A stretch of DNA of 64,000 nt, from positions 19,670,120 through 19,734,119 of the forward strand of contig JABBOT010000002.1 of NCBI GenBank assembly GCA_016165875.1, written 5' to 3'. This DNA is from Acanthopleura granulata. Its lineage: Eukaryota > Mollusca > Polyplacophora > Chitonida > Chitonidae. Below are positions 10,126-23,375 of this stretch, one piece after another (within the stretch, counting starts at the first letter, position 1; every line of letters begins with the position of its first letter). A program made the translations under genes and the position numbers. Under the pieces are notes generated by a model, which saw nothing but the letters and a program-made list of their open reading frames with translations, did not search any database and had not been told where the DNA came from.

Positions 10126-11801
10126 ATGTAGAATAACATGGTTGTTTGGGATGATAACTTATGTTAATATGGACCCCCCCCCCCCCAATGGTAGCAAGGT
10201 TGCCATTTCTAGATTAAGCAGGTTTTTATACAGTGGTTGTCGTGAAACAACTCGTCCACTGCGTTTACCAGAAGTACCATACACCTTTATATTCTGATGG
10301 CATAAATACATTTTAAGCACATTGATTTTTAATTAACATTGTTTTGCATTTTATAGTGTTATCTTATTGCAGTTATTAAAGAATATATCATGTGCTACCA
10401 CGAAAGTGTTATTTATATTTGTTGATGCTATTTGATATTTTGAGGTGAGTAGGATTCATTGCCTGTTCGCACATATACCGGACTGTTGGAACAAAGATGT
10501 GATACCTTCAGTAGTGACAACATGAAGTATAGGCCTAATGTCCTTCATATGTTGTACATGTATATATTTGTCGCCAACACAACATTGTCCAAGACCTTCT
10601 GGACTTTTGATATCTGTATTAAACGTAACAAACCGGTAATTCAACGCATGGGTTTAGAATTCTCTGAGAAACAACCAACTAGTTCACTCCCTTGGCTTGT
10701 CAAAGTCTTGTTTGGACATTTCGAGTCAAAACTGTGCCGATTTTCCTCTGAACTAGGGTTATACAACAGACCAATGCGTGCATCTTGGGCGAGTAGTTGG
10801 ATGTTTCCTCCGGTTTTGTCAGTCCTTTAACTGACAAACGTTGTATAAATGAAACATTTTTAAATGTTAAAAATTCAAATAAATCCCCTACGCATGAAAT
10901 TATCCTGACCGGCTGTGGTGGCGTCATACAGCATGCAACATGTATACCATATGGCGCTTTACATATGATGAAAAGGCCCTGTACAGACCGACCCAGTGTC
11001 CGTATGACGTGATTTGGTAGTGCGTCTTTTCTGGTCTCTTCGGCATGACGTTCTAGTGAGGCAGTGCTTTTAAACACGTCCATATGGAATTCGACCTGCT
11101 ACTAGGAGACACAGTCGTGGTATGGAACAAACAAAACCAAGGGATATCTTTTCCCGCGCTGTGGCAGTTCGGTTCCAAGCTGACTTGATTATTGTTCCCT
11201 TGCATTGCATGAATAATCCGTTATCAGTTTGCCCCAAAAAATGTCATTGTAAGTGCAGGAATAAACAACAGGCTACACAGCTTTGACCCCAAATACCTTT
11301 GGAGGGAAAGGTTCCCCATTCAGGAAATAAATTATTGCCACTCGAAACCTCCTTTGGAGCAGTGAATAGATGGTCATGGCTGGTCATAAAGGGCAATATT
11401 ATAACAAACAGTTTAAGGTCGATGTTGAGCTCATGCTGGTCCATTCCATGTCGATACACGTTTGAAAAGTAAAAGCGATACTAGTCGTCTCTGGTAAACA
11501 CAGCAGAGAAATCCAGAACTCTTCGGCCTGACGCCAGCTGACTTTGTTGCCTTGCTTAGTTTCTTCCATTGGTGTAACCCTCGTTAACGCCAAATGAAGA
11601 ACGTGATTGTCCATATTGATAAAATGAAATTAACTGAGATGAAACTCAGTGCGTCTCGCTCTCGTTGTCCGTGGGATTTTGTCGATAACACGCTGTCAAC
11701 GACGCCCGTGTTACCGTTTGTGCAGCCTTGGATTCATTGAATGTAACTTGTGTTCCACCAGTGTGGTGCGGAAGTTCAGGCACTTTTTTTTGGTTGTTTT
11801 T

Positions 11802-11826
11802 TGTGTGTGTGTGTGTGTGTGTGTGT
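11802..11826. repeat. (GT)n microsatellite
   Basis: Pure GT run of about 12 dinucleotides followed by T-rich sequence. It explains the cysteine/valine-rich open frames here. Confidence 0.95.
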
Positions 11827-13557
11827 TTTTTTTGTTTTGTTTTGTTTTTTTTTTTGTTTTGCTTTTTTTTATCTATAAACCTGATCGCCATCTTAATATT
11901 GCCGAATTTAACTCCAATCAGATAAATAAATATGCAAATACCAACAATCCAACCCCCTCCTCGGTCAGTTTTCAGTGCAGAATACTTCGTACGGATAGAG
12001 CAATGTTCTACAGATGCTGTATTATGATCATGTGGCACATTTAATTGGCATCTTGTCTCACTGATTGTAATGGGAATTATAATTCAGGCAATCGCTTTGT
12101 AAATTACATACCGTGGGGATTTGCGCCAAGATGCTTTTGACTTGGCACCTGCGCCAGGATTGTAAGTCGATACGTAGCCGATGTTGTGGGGTTGACTTAC
12201 CCACGAGTTCATTCACGACCCGCTTTTCCGATACTCCTTAACTTCACCGCGCATTGTCTGGGGGCCAACGTAACCCTCAGATTCCCCAGTTTGAGTCCAC
12301 GGGGGTCCACCAAGTTTGTCTCTTATTTCACGCTCTTTTACACACAAAGTTGAATGCCGACAATATTCAAGCGCCTTTTTAGCCAGTATGAAATGAAATA
12401 TAAATGGAAAGGAGGCCGACCACCGTTTTTTCAGACGTCCAATGTTGTTGTGTTAAGAAAGCCCCGTGCGCGAACCTGTCTTCTATACGCATCGTGACGC
12501 CGTAGTAATTGGCCAAGCCAGAAGGGACAATTTGTCAAGAACAGCGGGGAACCATGTCTTCTTTATGTGACCTCAGGTTCTGAGTTTTTTCAACAACATT
12601 ATAGTGATAGGCCCTTTGAAACCCGTTAGAGCACAAGTAATTTTTAAACATATCTTATCAAGTGAAATTTCGCTAAAGCTGTGCTCATTGACGCGCGATG
12701 GTCGGATTTGTGGCTTTTTTTCTTCAGGTATTGCTAGAACTTTTCATGATTTCTACTCACACAGATTATCAACAAAATTAAATAGCACTGTAGGGCGAAA
12801 TATTTGTTGCTGTTATTTAGTCTTCTTGAACCTTTTGCAACATTAACAAGAATACAATATATTCCAAACGCTGCTACACTTCATCATGTGCAGGAAAATG
12901 TTAACATTTTCGTCAAGTCCAACGTTGTCCTACTCACGATCAATTGTTAAATTCTCGTTCTGGCAAATATACGTTAACTCATTTTCCTGAATGACTGCGA
13001 TCACAAATACAAGATACAATACACGGATTGAGTTATATAGTGAATATTAAGGTTAATCCACTGACAGCTCGCCATTCAAGAACGTCGGCCAATTTCGTGT
13101 ATGGGAACAACGTTGGTGGCCTAAGAGTCTCGAACAATTATTTCCATTGCTTTTAAATGTTCAGAATGGTCAGAATCTATGAAGCCAGGCTTCGTGGTTA
13201 TGTCTAAAAACGAAGAATTCAGGGTTAGCCACTGCCTCTCCATCGTGTTGAACAAAATCCCTACGTGAGATTTTGCAATCAGAGCGCATCTAAGATATAC
13301 ATTTTTATATTAACCACAAGGACAACTTTCGTGAATTTCCCAACGGCCTACTTTCAATGAACGTCTTTAACCGCCTATAGCTTCTTGAACCTCTCAATGG
13401 CCGACATTCATAAATTTCTTAATAGCCCACTTCCCAGTGAGGACTTTTGCCTTGCTGTTGAGTCGAATGCCCACGAGATGATGTTATACTTACAATGCAG
13501 AATGTATACACCGGAAAGCCACAAAGGAAAAAACTAATCTCATTACCATTCATCTTG

Positions 13558-13651
13558 TTTGTGTGTGTGTGTCTGTGCGTGTGCGCGTATGCGTATGTGT
13601 ATGTGTGTGCGTGTGTGTCTGTGTATGTGTGCACGTGTGCGTGTGTGTGTG
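13558..13651. repeat. Imperfect (GT)n / (GTGC,GTAT) microsatellite
   Basis: About 90 bp of alternating purine-pyrimidine sequence with interruptions. It accounts for open frames on both strands with His/Thr or Cys/Val runs. Confidence 0.93.
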
Positions 13652-16386
13652 ATTCTGAGGGGAGGGGGCGTGCATGTGGTTTCCCATCGTTTCGGACGCA
13701 AAGCAGACGGTGTTAGCGTAACTCCCTGTAAATCAAAATTTATCAAGAGTCCTTTTTTTTTGCTGTGCATAAAGCGTGCTATACCCAAACACGCCCTCAG
13801 AGTAACAGTATTATCATTAGTAAAGGGTTGCATGTTCCCTAATAACGATAATTCTGTTCCTTAAAACCACTTTCTGAACCACATTCACCATTGTTCACCA
13901 TAATGCTCTGGTCGACAGTCTGTGTCCCTAAGCCTGCGCTGCTCAAGACCTAGTGGTTTCTTTTTTGCAGAGTTGTTTCCCCTGCACTTGTCCAATCCAC
14001 CATTTGCCATCTTATATAGAGTATTATGGTTTGCAGGCGCATACAAAGATTGAACATGTTCAGTGCTTGCGTTTACATTTATTTTGCAATTATAGGAGCA
14101 AATTAAAATTGTAATTGAAAATGGCTAAAAGAAATTACGATCTTCGCTCTGGTGAGGACTAAAATTAACACAAAGAAAGAAATATTGGGGTGGTGCCCAA
14201 AATTTTATTACTGCAGGTGTATAGATCCGAATCCATGAACCGACAGTCAACGCACTATGAATCTTACGTCAGAACAGATATTCATATGCTCGTCGTCTGG
14301 GACAATGTTCATTGGATACACAAGGTCATCTGTCATTCCTCGCCGATGTTACGTAACGATGGTTGCAAAGCGATGACATCATCCTATATGAAGATGGTAG
14401 CAAAAGTGAAATATGATCACACCACTGGCCAATTTAACAATTCCAGCGGATCACTTCCGTGCAGATCATGACAAACAGTTCAGAAAATATGCAGCAGAAC
14501 GAAAGCTTTGTTCTGAAGGTTTTCTCTGTCGCAATGATACGCAGAGAGTTATCATAGGAATCCGTGAAACCTGCAGCAGGACGTAGATGGATCAACCGAC
14601 ATTCGCTTTCTTCCTGCGTAATCTTTTCCAAGACGTTAGTCACTTTATACATCTGCACATTTTCAAGTACCTGTACTATGAAAGAACAAAATCCTCCTTC
14701 GATTCTCTGAGCACTGTGCCCGTATCGTATTGAACCATGCAATTGTACATGTCTTTTATTCTTTAATTCTTGTAACTGCTTTTGGTGCAGTTTTGGAATC
14801 GTGTCCACGATTTGTTACAGAGCCTAATTGAAGGCATTATAGTTGTTAAGAGGATGGTGCCAGGGGACAGTTGCCGTTCCCTCCCTGTCACATGTACCCC
14901 CGGGCCAGTAATAATCTCAATTTCTATCAGAAAAAAGGATAGTTGTGCAGCTTTTAACTGCTCCGATTGCCTCTGGCATTGTCACCAGCAGGCCCTTCGG
15001 CTGGACTCACACATGATCAGCCCACAACCATAAGGGAGAGGCCAGATCTTTGGCACTTAATTAAAACTCGGGTCACTCTTGACCATCGAAGGTCAGTTGA
15101 ATAAGTGACAAAAACCTCTTGATTTTCTTTTTCTCCTTTCCCATTGTCGTTGCACGGATAATGATGGCGTGCTACCTGTGGTGCGGGGTCTGCCGCAACG
15201 ATTCTGTGCGTCTCTGCAACAAAGACCTCTGACATAATGTCCGCCATGATCCAGGTATAATGAGCTGGCTAATTTGTCAGCCGTGAAAGCAGCAAGCCGA
15301 GCGACGAGCCAGGGCCATTGATATTATCACAGTGTGAGTGTTGATCAGAAAGTCTTCGACCTTTTGATTTCGCAACTACAATATGGCTAGGCCCGTGGGC
15401 TGTTGGTGAAGTGGGATTAGAGAACCTAGCCGTGTCGCCCCCACTCTCAGGCAGGTGCGAAATACCGAGCTTTTTATCGGGGGGAAAAGCGTGGAAGGAA
15501 AAGCGTGCGGTAGACAAAGTTTCTCTTAATCCTTTAAACCGGGGCTATCAAAATTAAGGCGAGTTCATGTTATTTTGGGGAGGAAACATGCACGACGACG
15601 CCCGAGGATTATTTATCATAGTCTTTGCTCTCAATTCGCATTGGTCTTAAAGCGACGCATGGAGGATATGCCTGCACAGGATAATATAGTTATGTTCCTG
15701 TTCCTCAATATTCAACGGTCAAACTCACGAAGTATTTTATAAACAACTAATTACCCAGTCAACACAATCAGCTTTTGCATACAGACATAAACGGGCATAG
15801 GCATTTTTTATGACGTGCTTGGTAACTCTATAAATCATATTTGAATCTGGAATTCTTACGACGCCATAGGATACGCCATTTTAGAGAAATCGGAAGCACA
15901 ATGTCGCGTCATCTGGACCCTACGCTCTTGAGTATCAGGGGCCAGACACTCTTTTGTGTGCGAAGTATACGGTCCCCTTTATCATTACAGTTGAAAGCCA
16001 CACTCTGTGACTGAGATCTTGGAAAATACCCACAGACGTATTCCACTACCTCTTTCTCTAAAGTATATCAGAATTGTTTCGTAGTCACAACGAAAACATC
16101 TGATTTAACACTATTGCTATATGGCAAAGTGGTGAACTAGGTACGGGTGACATCACAGCGGAAACATATGCCTTATCGGGTGGCAGCAATACCTCGCCCT
16201 TGATTGGTTAAAATAGAGAGCGTGGCGGCCCTTTCGATTTTCCCCACGTGGGCGTGTTTGCTTACTCTGAACTGCGATATCTCGGTTGTCACACATCACA
16301 AAAATAAAAAGCGACTTTTTTTTAACCATGAATAAGATTCTTTATCGATACACATATGCATTTGGTCTAGTGTTGTCTTTTCTTTC

Positions 16387-17668
16387 ACGTTTCAGCTTAG
16401 AGTACAATAAACACGCATGTGCATTTGTAAAGTCAGGTAAACTGCCCAAAATAGAAGCAAAATTTTTGGAAATGGATGAAACAGCTGGTCAATTCGTCGG
16501 TATCATGTAGGTATTTGACAGCTTAAAAGAATTCATTATGGACAAATTACGTTAATTTATTTTCACAAAACAACCCTCGGAAAAGTGAACCGTTACAAAA
16601 GTGTATGATTTTAAAAGGAGGCATTGTTGGTTGGCAGCTGTCAGAAATATTCAACATGTTGAGACAGAAAAGGATCATTTGGGGACCATAGGTGGGCTAG
16701 GTTATATGAACAAACATAATAATGGATACAGCATCTGTGTATTTCACCGCCCCAGAAAAACATAATCAGAAAAAATTGCCCAGGTAGACAATATGAAATT
16801 CCAGGAGTTTTTAATGACCAAATCTTAAGTTTATAGGAAGACTTTATCTTGCATTTACATGTACTTTTAACAGTATCCTTTGATAAGGGAGCTTTAACTT
16901 TCAGTGTTCATGATTGAAGCAAAATAAAATACATTACTACTGTTTTTGTTTGTTTGTTTTTCTTTCAGATAAACATAGCCACATCAGTGACAGTTTTAAA
17001 ATGTAACATGAACGAAGGACACGAACAGGACAATAAGTTAATGTAGAGCTGAGAAGATTAAAATAAAAAAGCGTTTTTTTCTTGTTTTTTTTAGACAAAA
17101 TCAAGTAGAAATTAATATTTCAAATGAAAACAGTTGGGTTAAATTTAGGGTATTACAATTTAATAAAGTAAATGCAAGATAAAGTCTTTCTATAAACTTA
17201 AGATTTGGTCATTAAAAACTCCTGGAATTTCTTATTATCTATCTAGGCAATTTCTTATTGTTATCATTATTATTTTTTTTGGGGGGGGGAGCGGTGAAAT
17301 ACACAGATGCTGTACCCATTATTATACTCGTTCATATAACCTAGTCCATCTATCATCCTCAAATGATCCTTTTCAGTCTGAACAGGCTGAAGATTTCTGA
17401 CAGCTGCCAACCAACAATGCCTCCTTTTAACACCACACACTTTTGTAACGGTTTACTATTCCAAAGGTGTTTTGTGAAAATAAATTGACGTACTTTGTCC
17501 ACGCTGAATTCTTTTAAGCTGTCAAATACCTACATGATACCGACCAATTTTTCAGCTGTTTCGTCCATTTTCAACGTTTTGATCTTATTTTGGACTTGGG
17601 TAGGTTACTTGACTTTCCAAATGCAAATGCGTGTTTATTGTACTCTAAGTTGAAACTTAATACATGAT
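16387..17668. mobile_element. Large foldback element: inverted repeat with arms of about 0.5 kb
   Basis: The left arm (about 16387-16856) and right arm (about 17171-17668) are reverse complements with small gaps, roughly 85-90% identical by eye. Matching landmarks are CAGCTTAGAGTACAATAAAC against GTTTATTGTACTCTAAG, GGCATTGTTGGTTGGCAGCT against AGCTGCCAACCAACAATGCC, and the inner ends TTGCATTTAC against GTAAATGCAA. The spacer is about 310 bp of AT-rich sequence. No transposase was seen, so it is either a non-autonomous foldback transposon or a local inverted duplication. A short open frame (16286-16510) lies partly in the left arm and has no recognised family. Confidence 0.85.
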
Positions 17669-18119
17669 CACTAACTATTCTTAGTGAAACCAACTTCTGA
17701 TCTGTTTCACCCAGTTTGGAAAAAATCATGTTTTTTATATTCCGGTATAGATTTGACCCAGCTATTCTGTCAGCTCAAACCGACAAGAAACATGTCTTCC
17801 GTCGAAAGTTTAATGCATCTAGAAGCTTGTTGCCAGATGCAATTTTTTGTGAAAATTCAGTGCTGATGTCGACTGAAACATTCTCTTATGTACAATTCGG
17901 CTCAAAGATACTCATATGTACAATTCACTTAAGCATCTGAACCCAAGATATGACCACATGAAACATAGCTATAAACAAAACTTCCGTTTTTAGCCAATCG
18001 TATACTTTATGATCCAGCTATTGCAGTAGACAATATAAACAGACCCCTTTAAAACCTAATAGCTTCTAGTTTAAACTAATTTTGCACCAGTTATAGTGCT
18101 AGGGGACGTCTACTAAGTT

Positions 18120-18235
18120 CTATTATTTAACCGTTTTACATAAACAGCAAGAACAAATCCATAACTGAGCTAGGCTAATAACAGGCCGAATTTCAGCAGT
18201 TACGAGTGAGCATTTGCCAACCATCTTACTTAAGT
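18120..18235 (+). repeat. Dispersed repeat family X, diverged copy
   Basis: Contains the family landmarks TAAACAGCAAGAACAAA, AACTGAGCTAGGCTAATAAC and GAGCATTTGCCAACCATC. It is the most diverged of four related copies (others near 21600, 21880 and 30300). Confidence 0.45.
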
Positions 18236-18405
18236 GAAAATCTGAAAGATGGAAGAAAATGAAAATTTTGATGACCCCATAGAAAGGTTGTCTTAAGACA
18301 CATATGTCAAAATTCCTTTGTAAATAATTGGTTTTATCGGGCCCTAACTGTTCTCCTAAATCATTTCCATGAAATAGGGACGTTATAAGTATTGTATGGT
18401 ATAAT

Positions 18406-18470
18406 GTGCATCGTGTTGAATGGCGTGATGTGCATCGTGTTGAATGGCGTGATATGCATCGTGTTCAATT
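18406..18470 (+). repeat. 24-bp tandem repeat, about 2.7 units
   Basis: GTGCATCGTGTTGAATGGCG recurs with a 24-bp period, and the last unit is mutated (ATGCATCGTGTTCAAT). Confidence 0.88.
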
Positions 18471-19674
18471 AAAGGAACACGCTGGGTACCTAAAGAGACG
18501 CAATTGACGTGATACTGAGGTACATGTTTTGAGTAACGACAATTTATACACCACTGTGCTTGGTAAGTGACTGATAGGGATTAAATTTATACACCTAAAA
18601 CATTTCTTGCCTCTTTCTAGCATCATTGAAAAATGTTGACATCTTCTCTCTACGTGGATCAGCCCTAACTGCTTACTTTTAGCCTATTCTGATTTGCTTT
18701 GGACACAGTTATGGAAAATGAGTGATTAGAATCCATGGGTTTAATCCCGAATTGCGTCCCTGTACCGGTATTTAACAGTCCTCTTAAACCTCTGACAGGT
18801 ACTTCGTAATTACATTCCAGCGCTTGGAAGCGATTATGTCATTGTTGATTTATTCCATGCCTTTCAGTAATATTAAGATAATCCAAGGTCAAAGAAGAAG
18901 TTAATCGTCGGATTAAACCATGTTATATAGTTCGATATCATAATCCCTCCTTAACTTTTTGACAAGGTCAGTGCACGAAAATATTTAGTTTAAAGGACAA
19001 CGTGAAACACTAACCTATAAAACTCACGTAAGAGGTGTATCGTGTTGTGTTTGACCAAGTGTCTTCGTTACAATCCAATCCGCATTTTACAAAAGAAAAC
19101 CTAAAAATTCTAAGGACCAAGTCGTCTAGAAAAAAGTCAAACCACGGTTCCACGTGGGAAGCAACAGTCACAAAAAAGAGTGGGTGCAGTAACCTTTTCC
19201 AAAGACATTGTGTCCTGTTTCGACCACTAGGTGTGATCAAGCACAAAAATAACGCTGTTCCTTTGTAAGTATCGTACGATTGTATAATAACAACTCTGTC
19301 ACCAGTTACTGTTTTAATGGTCGTATTGAAAGTGCGGCACACGAGGTGCTGATACAAACAACGGTTTGCAGCGTTCTAGAGCTGAGTTGTACCATGCCAT
19401 GCAGTGCATGGGTCATCCATGTATACAGGTGATCTAAAAGTAAATTGTAATAATTGTGGCGCCAGGTGAAGTCGATCCCCGGATCAGCTCCTAATATCAC
19501 AACGTAACTTTTTGACCTCACAGACCACACTTCCTTATATCACCAAAGACTAAATAGTTTCGCACATGTGTAGTGTTGCTTGGTCCTTATATAGGCACGT
19601 GTATAAGATCAGTGTAATAACAACTTTGGTCGCGCATCAACGTGTAGTTTCTTTTCTCGTCACAGCCGATCAGT

Positions 19675-19838
19675 TCCCGACTGGTCAGGTGACAGGTTCA
19701 AATCCAACTCTCGCTGTTTCCATTTCCACTTTAAGTGAGGAAGTTCATCAAGTCGGTACTAACATCAATACATTTGATGTTTTTATTTATTGGCGTTAAA
19801 TCTGTAACAAGAATATTTCACTGATATGACGACAGGCA
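19675..19838. mobile_element. SINE remnants (tRNA-like head plus inverted core-SINE tail)
   Basis: AGGTTCAAATCC at about 19693 is a near-perfect RNA polymerase III B-box inside tRNA-like sequence. At about 19779-19838, TTATTTATTGGCGTTAAAT followed by AAGAATATTTCACTGATATG is the reverse complement of the 3' end of the SINE at 2531. Two remnants of different orientation appear to adjoin. Confidence 0.5.
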
Positions 19839-21599
19839 GATATAAAGGTGTTAGAAATTGATTCCGAGATTGATTCCGGATCTCCTGACCTCGAGTGGGT
19901 CTGATAAATCTATGATAGCCCCATATCACTTGGCAGTTTTATTTATCCATATGTTAATATGTTAATTTACTGTATTGTTGTAGTTGGCATGTTGACTTGA
20001 ACAACTAAAGATGAAAGAAAGGAAAAGTCTTAGCTGAAAATAACATTTTGTGTCAAAAGCCAAATCCAAACCATCAACTCGAAAAAGCAGTGCCCAGTGT
20101 CAAATTCCCAAATATGTCTTCCATTCTGTCAAACAATTAACATGTCAATCAGTAATGATTTAAATACAAAGCACTATGTCAGTATGTTTCCTTTGAGAGT
20201 GAAACGCAGGTATCAAGTTGAAACTCATAAAATACAAACAATTTAAAGGGTAATACATTTCTACTTGTACTTCTACAAATGCCCAGCATATGTCAGATTC
20301 CTGCATTTGCCACAGTAAGTGTTAACATTCATAATCTAACAAGATTTTGAATAACTATATAAGGAAGCTTTTGTTGGGAGATTTGTTTGGAAGATTGGTG
20401 GGAGCCCTGTTTTCATGGTTAATTCGGCACTTGGCTCGTCCCTATCGCCGATGGGTCATTCTTCAGGCACACTATAGACTTTCAAATATGTCATTGCAAA
20501 AGCCGCATTATCTCGTTTCGCCTATTTGTATCGTGTGATGTGTTTGACTGAAGACAAAGGCAGCAGTTGTCCCGCTTGGATGTACACTTAAGCAGACACA
20601 GTGCACGCTTATTTGACGAGCCCAGTTTGTAAGAGTCGTTTGCTCCTCTTCACTAAAGCAACAGATGTCGTCGGAAGCCCGATAGTCATTTACATCGGGC
20701 CGATACCTCTCTTCACTGTCAACAAGGAATTCTTTAACTTTTAATTGCAATCGGTAATATATTGTTCACAGCCAGAATAAACAGCGACCGATTGGAACAC
20801 AGAAGAGCCATTTGGACAAATATGCTTCTTTTCATCCCCGGTGAGGGCCCGTGTGAGTCCAAGCTAAGTAGCTTATGTTAGTCTATTACCTTGACACTCG
20901 GCCACACCTGGGCCATTCGTTGACTAAATATTAAAACTGACAAGAAAAAGAGACGTGAAAAGAGACCATCACGCAAGCTGTTGGAAAATCTATTACTTTC
21001 CTATTCGGGCACTATTCGGACCTCATCCTTTTTGTTCTGTAGGTGTTTTGACGCAGAGGGAGATTGCGTTGAAGTGATCGGTTCGCTTGGGGATGAATGG
21101 TTGTGTAGCTTTTTGTCTACATCTCTTTATACCTAAGTAAACATGATGTTAGCAGATTTCCTAATACATCAATCAACGCGTGGCTTTAGTATGGTAACGA
21201 TGGCATGCATGTCAACCAACACTGATATATGCACACACACAGAGATATATATATATTATATATAATATTATATTAATTCTAGGTGTTTGAGAGAACACTT
21301 CTAAATTTCTTGAAATAAAAGTGCAGCCATTTGAGCGCTTTACGCTTTAGCATTGGCTCCATAAAGGGTATAGTCGAGTTTGTATCTTGTGACGAATCAA
21401 GATTAAAAGAAAGGCTTTTTATTCTCTCCTTGTATATGTTTAACCCAGAATTTTTAATGAATGAATGAACAATTAGAGTTTAATGACAAACCTGCAATAC
21501 TCCATCCACATCGTGGCTACACAGCATTTTGAATAATTCTAGACCAGGGAGGTTTAATAAATTTCTGTTAACATCCCTGCATTTTTTTTACCTAATTCT

Positions 21600-21740
21600 G
21601 CTTAAGCCATGAAGCTAGAGATCGTATATGTTGTTAAAATTTAAACATTGAAACCAACAGTTAGAATAACACTCTGTAACTGAGGTAAATTAACAAGAGA
21701 CCTGATTTCACCGCTAACGTGAAAGAAAACGGTATTTTGG
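21600..21740 (+). repeat. Dispersed repeat family X copy (+)
   Basis: Landmarks in order: AAGCCATGAAGCTAG, AACAGTTAGAATAACAC, AACTGAGGTAAATTAAC and GATTTCACCGCTAACGTG. The same order occurs at 30300-30440 and, reversed, at 21880-22045. Confidence 0.7.
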
Positions 21741-21879
21741 GGCGATTTTAAGGTTTCAAATTTTTTCAAATTTAATTTTATTAATGGGGATCTTTAGTGC
21801 TACACTGATCTTCAGGGCTTTACAAATTATAGGGTTTCAGTCAACATTCGTTTCAAAGCTGAGTAATACTAACATTCCA

Positions 21880-22045
21880 ATAATGTTACTAGTGGCCTGA
21901 TGATTGGCAGATGGCCACACATAACTGGAAAAATCTGGGTTCTTGTCAGTTTACCTCAGTTAGGGTGTTATACTAACTGTTCATGTAAATGCTTGAAAAG
22001 TAGGAACTTACACGTCCTCCAGCACCATGGCTTGAGCAGAATTAG
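21880..22045 (-). repeat. Dispersed repeat family X copy (-), inverted partner of the copy at 21600
   Basis: On the - strand this reads AAGCCATGGTGCTGGAGG, TTACATGAACAGTTAGTAT, CCCTAACTGAGGTAAACTG and then a TGTGGCCATCTGCCAATC end. With the copy at 21600-21740 it forms an inverted repeat with a short (about 150 bp) spacer. Confidence 0.7.
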
Positions 22046-22489
22046 GTGTCCGGATGAGTGTCATGGCTGCTGCCTTCGTTATCATGTTTCAGTTAGGTAC
22101 CTGTATAAGCAGTATAACCATGTCATGGTGTTAGAACAAAATGTAAAGAGACAACAATGCAAACAAGTAAACTGCAATGTAAACACTGAAACCTGTCTTC
22201 CCACATGTACAACCCCTCTATCTTACTCGGCGCATGCCATGTATAATTCCATTTGATGCATTTCGCCTTCTACGCCTACATTCTTCAAAGTTTAGCAGGC
22301 AGACTGTCAGACCAGGGGTTGGACATAAATAAGGGTAGCCCGTTAACGTGCTTAAAAGTGAACATAAAGTCAGGTATAAAACCTGAAGTAATTCTCCAAG
22401 AAGATTTTTACAGGTGTTGTAAACATATTTAAAAAGAAATATCAGCGGAACATCTTGCACATGGTCGTTTGGTGATGCCATTTTCCTCT

Positions 22490-22657
22490 CCGGCCGTAAG
22501 TGGGAAGGTCTGCCAGCAACCTGCGGATGATCGTGGGTTTCCCCCGGGCTCTGCCCGGTTTCCTCCTACCATAATGTTAGCCGCAGTCGTATAAGTGAAA
22601 TATTCTTGAGTATAGCACCAATCACACCAATCACATAAATAAATAAATAAATAAATG
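22490..22657 (+). mobile_element. 5'-truncated SINE, same family as 2531
   Basis: Starts inside the body (GTAAGTGGGAAGGTCTGCC), continues through the core GGGCTCTGCCCGGTTTCCTC and the tail box GTATAAGTGAAATATTCTTG, and ends in five AAAT units (22636-22655). The poly(AAAT) tail marks the 3' end and shows retroposition on the + strand. Confidence 0.85.
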
Positions 22658-23254
22658 ATACCATTTTGCCCTGTTAGCCATTAGATGTCTTGTTACATTG
22701 CTACGGAGCTTCCCCTCATCATCGGTAATATAAAAAAAACCTCATCCAAAACTACATGCAAATGTACGTGTCCCAAAAAAAAATACAAAATAAAAACTCC
22801 AGATACCCAATTCAAGTGTTTCACCTTCGTGTTGTTTTCAAGCGAAGGGCGAACTTCGTTGGGACAGCGTCGTATAGGTCTTGTAACGGCCCTCCTCGTA
22901 GCTTCACCTCTGCCTACATGTACGTGTGTCAGCATTACCTGGTTATAGACATCAGAGAATATCCCGAGCACAGCAGGGTATTTGGAACAGACTCCTTCCT
23001 GCCGATATTGAAAAAGACATTTCCTGTATAAATCTGACATCGTCACCGGGTAAGGAGACATTGTGCCACGAAATCTCATTCTTAGGCCATGGCTGTCCCG
23101 AGGTGGTTTTCTTGCCAACTCATCCGGAAAAATTATTGCAGCCTTTTTCCCCACTACGTAAGCATTGTAATACACGTAACCCTTGTCAATTCCACGTAAA
23201 TCTGTGACTGTTCAGTAAATCTGTGACTGTCAAGTTGACCAAAATACTTTAAAC

Positions 23255-23375
23255 AGCCTGTGGGAAACCCATGACCATCCGCAGGCTGCTGGCAGACCTT
23301 CCCACGTATGACCGGAGAGGAATCCAGCATGAGCTGGGCTTGAACTCACAGCGACCGCATTCGTGAGAGGCCCAT
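23255..23375 (-). mobile_element. Truncated SINE, body and B-box half only
   Basis: The reverse complement of this segment matches the middle of the SINE at 2531: GAGTTCAAGCCCAGCTCATG (B-box side) followed by GTGGGAAGGTCTGCCAGCAG. Both the A-box head and the conserved 3' core are missing. Confidence 0.8.

Noticed and set aside
11646..12044. Overlapping open frames of 130 codons on both strands
   Set aside because: They are driven by (GT)n and poly-T tracts and have no protein-like composition.
13419..13864. Cys/Val-rich and His/Thr-rich open frames
   Set aside because: They are translations of an imperfect GT microsatellite.
21900..22256. Cys-rich 118-codon frame, considered as a secreted peptide
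   Set aside because: There is no signal peptide, and the 5' half overlaps dispersed repeat family X.
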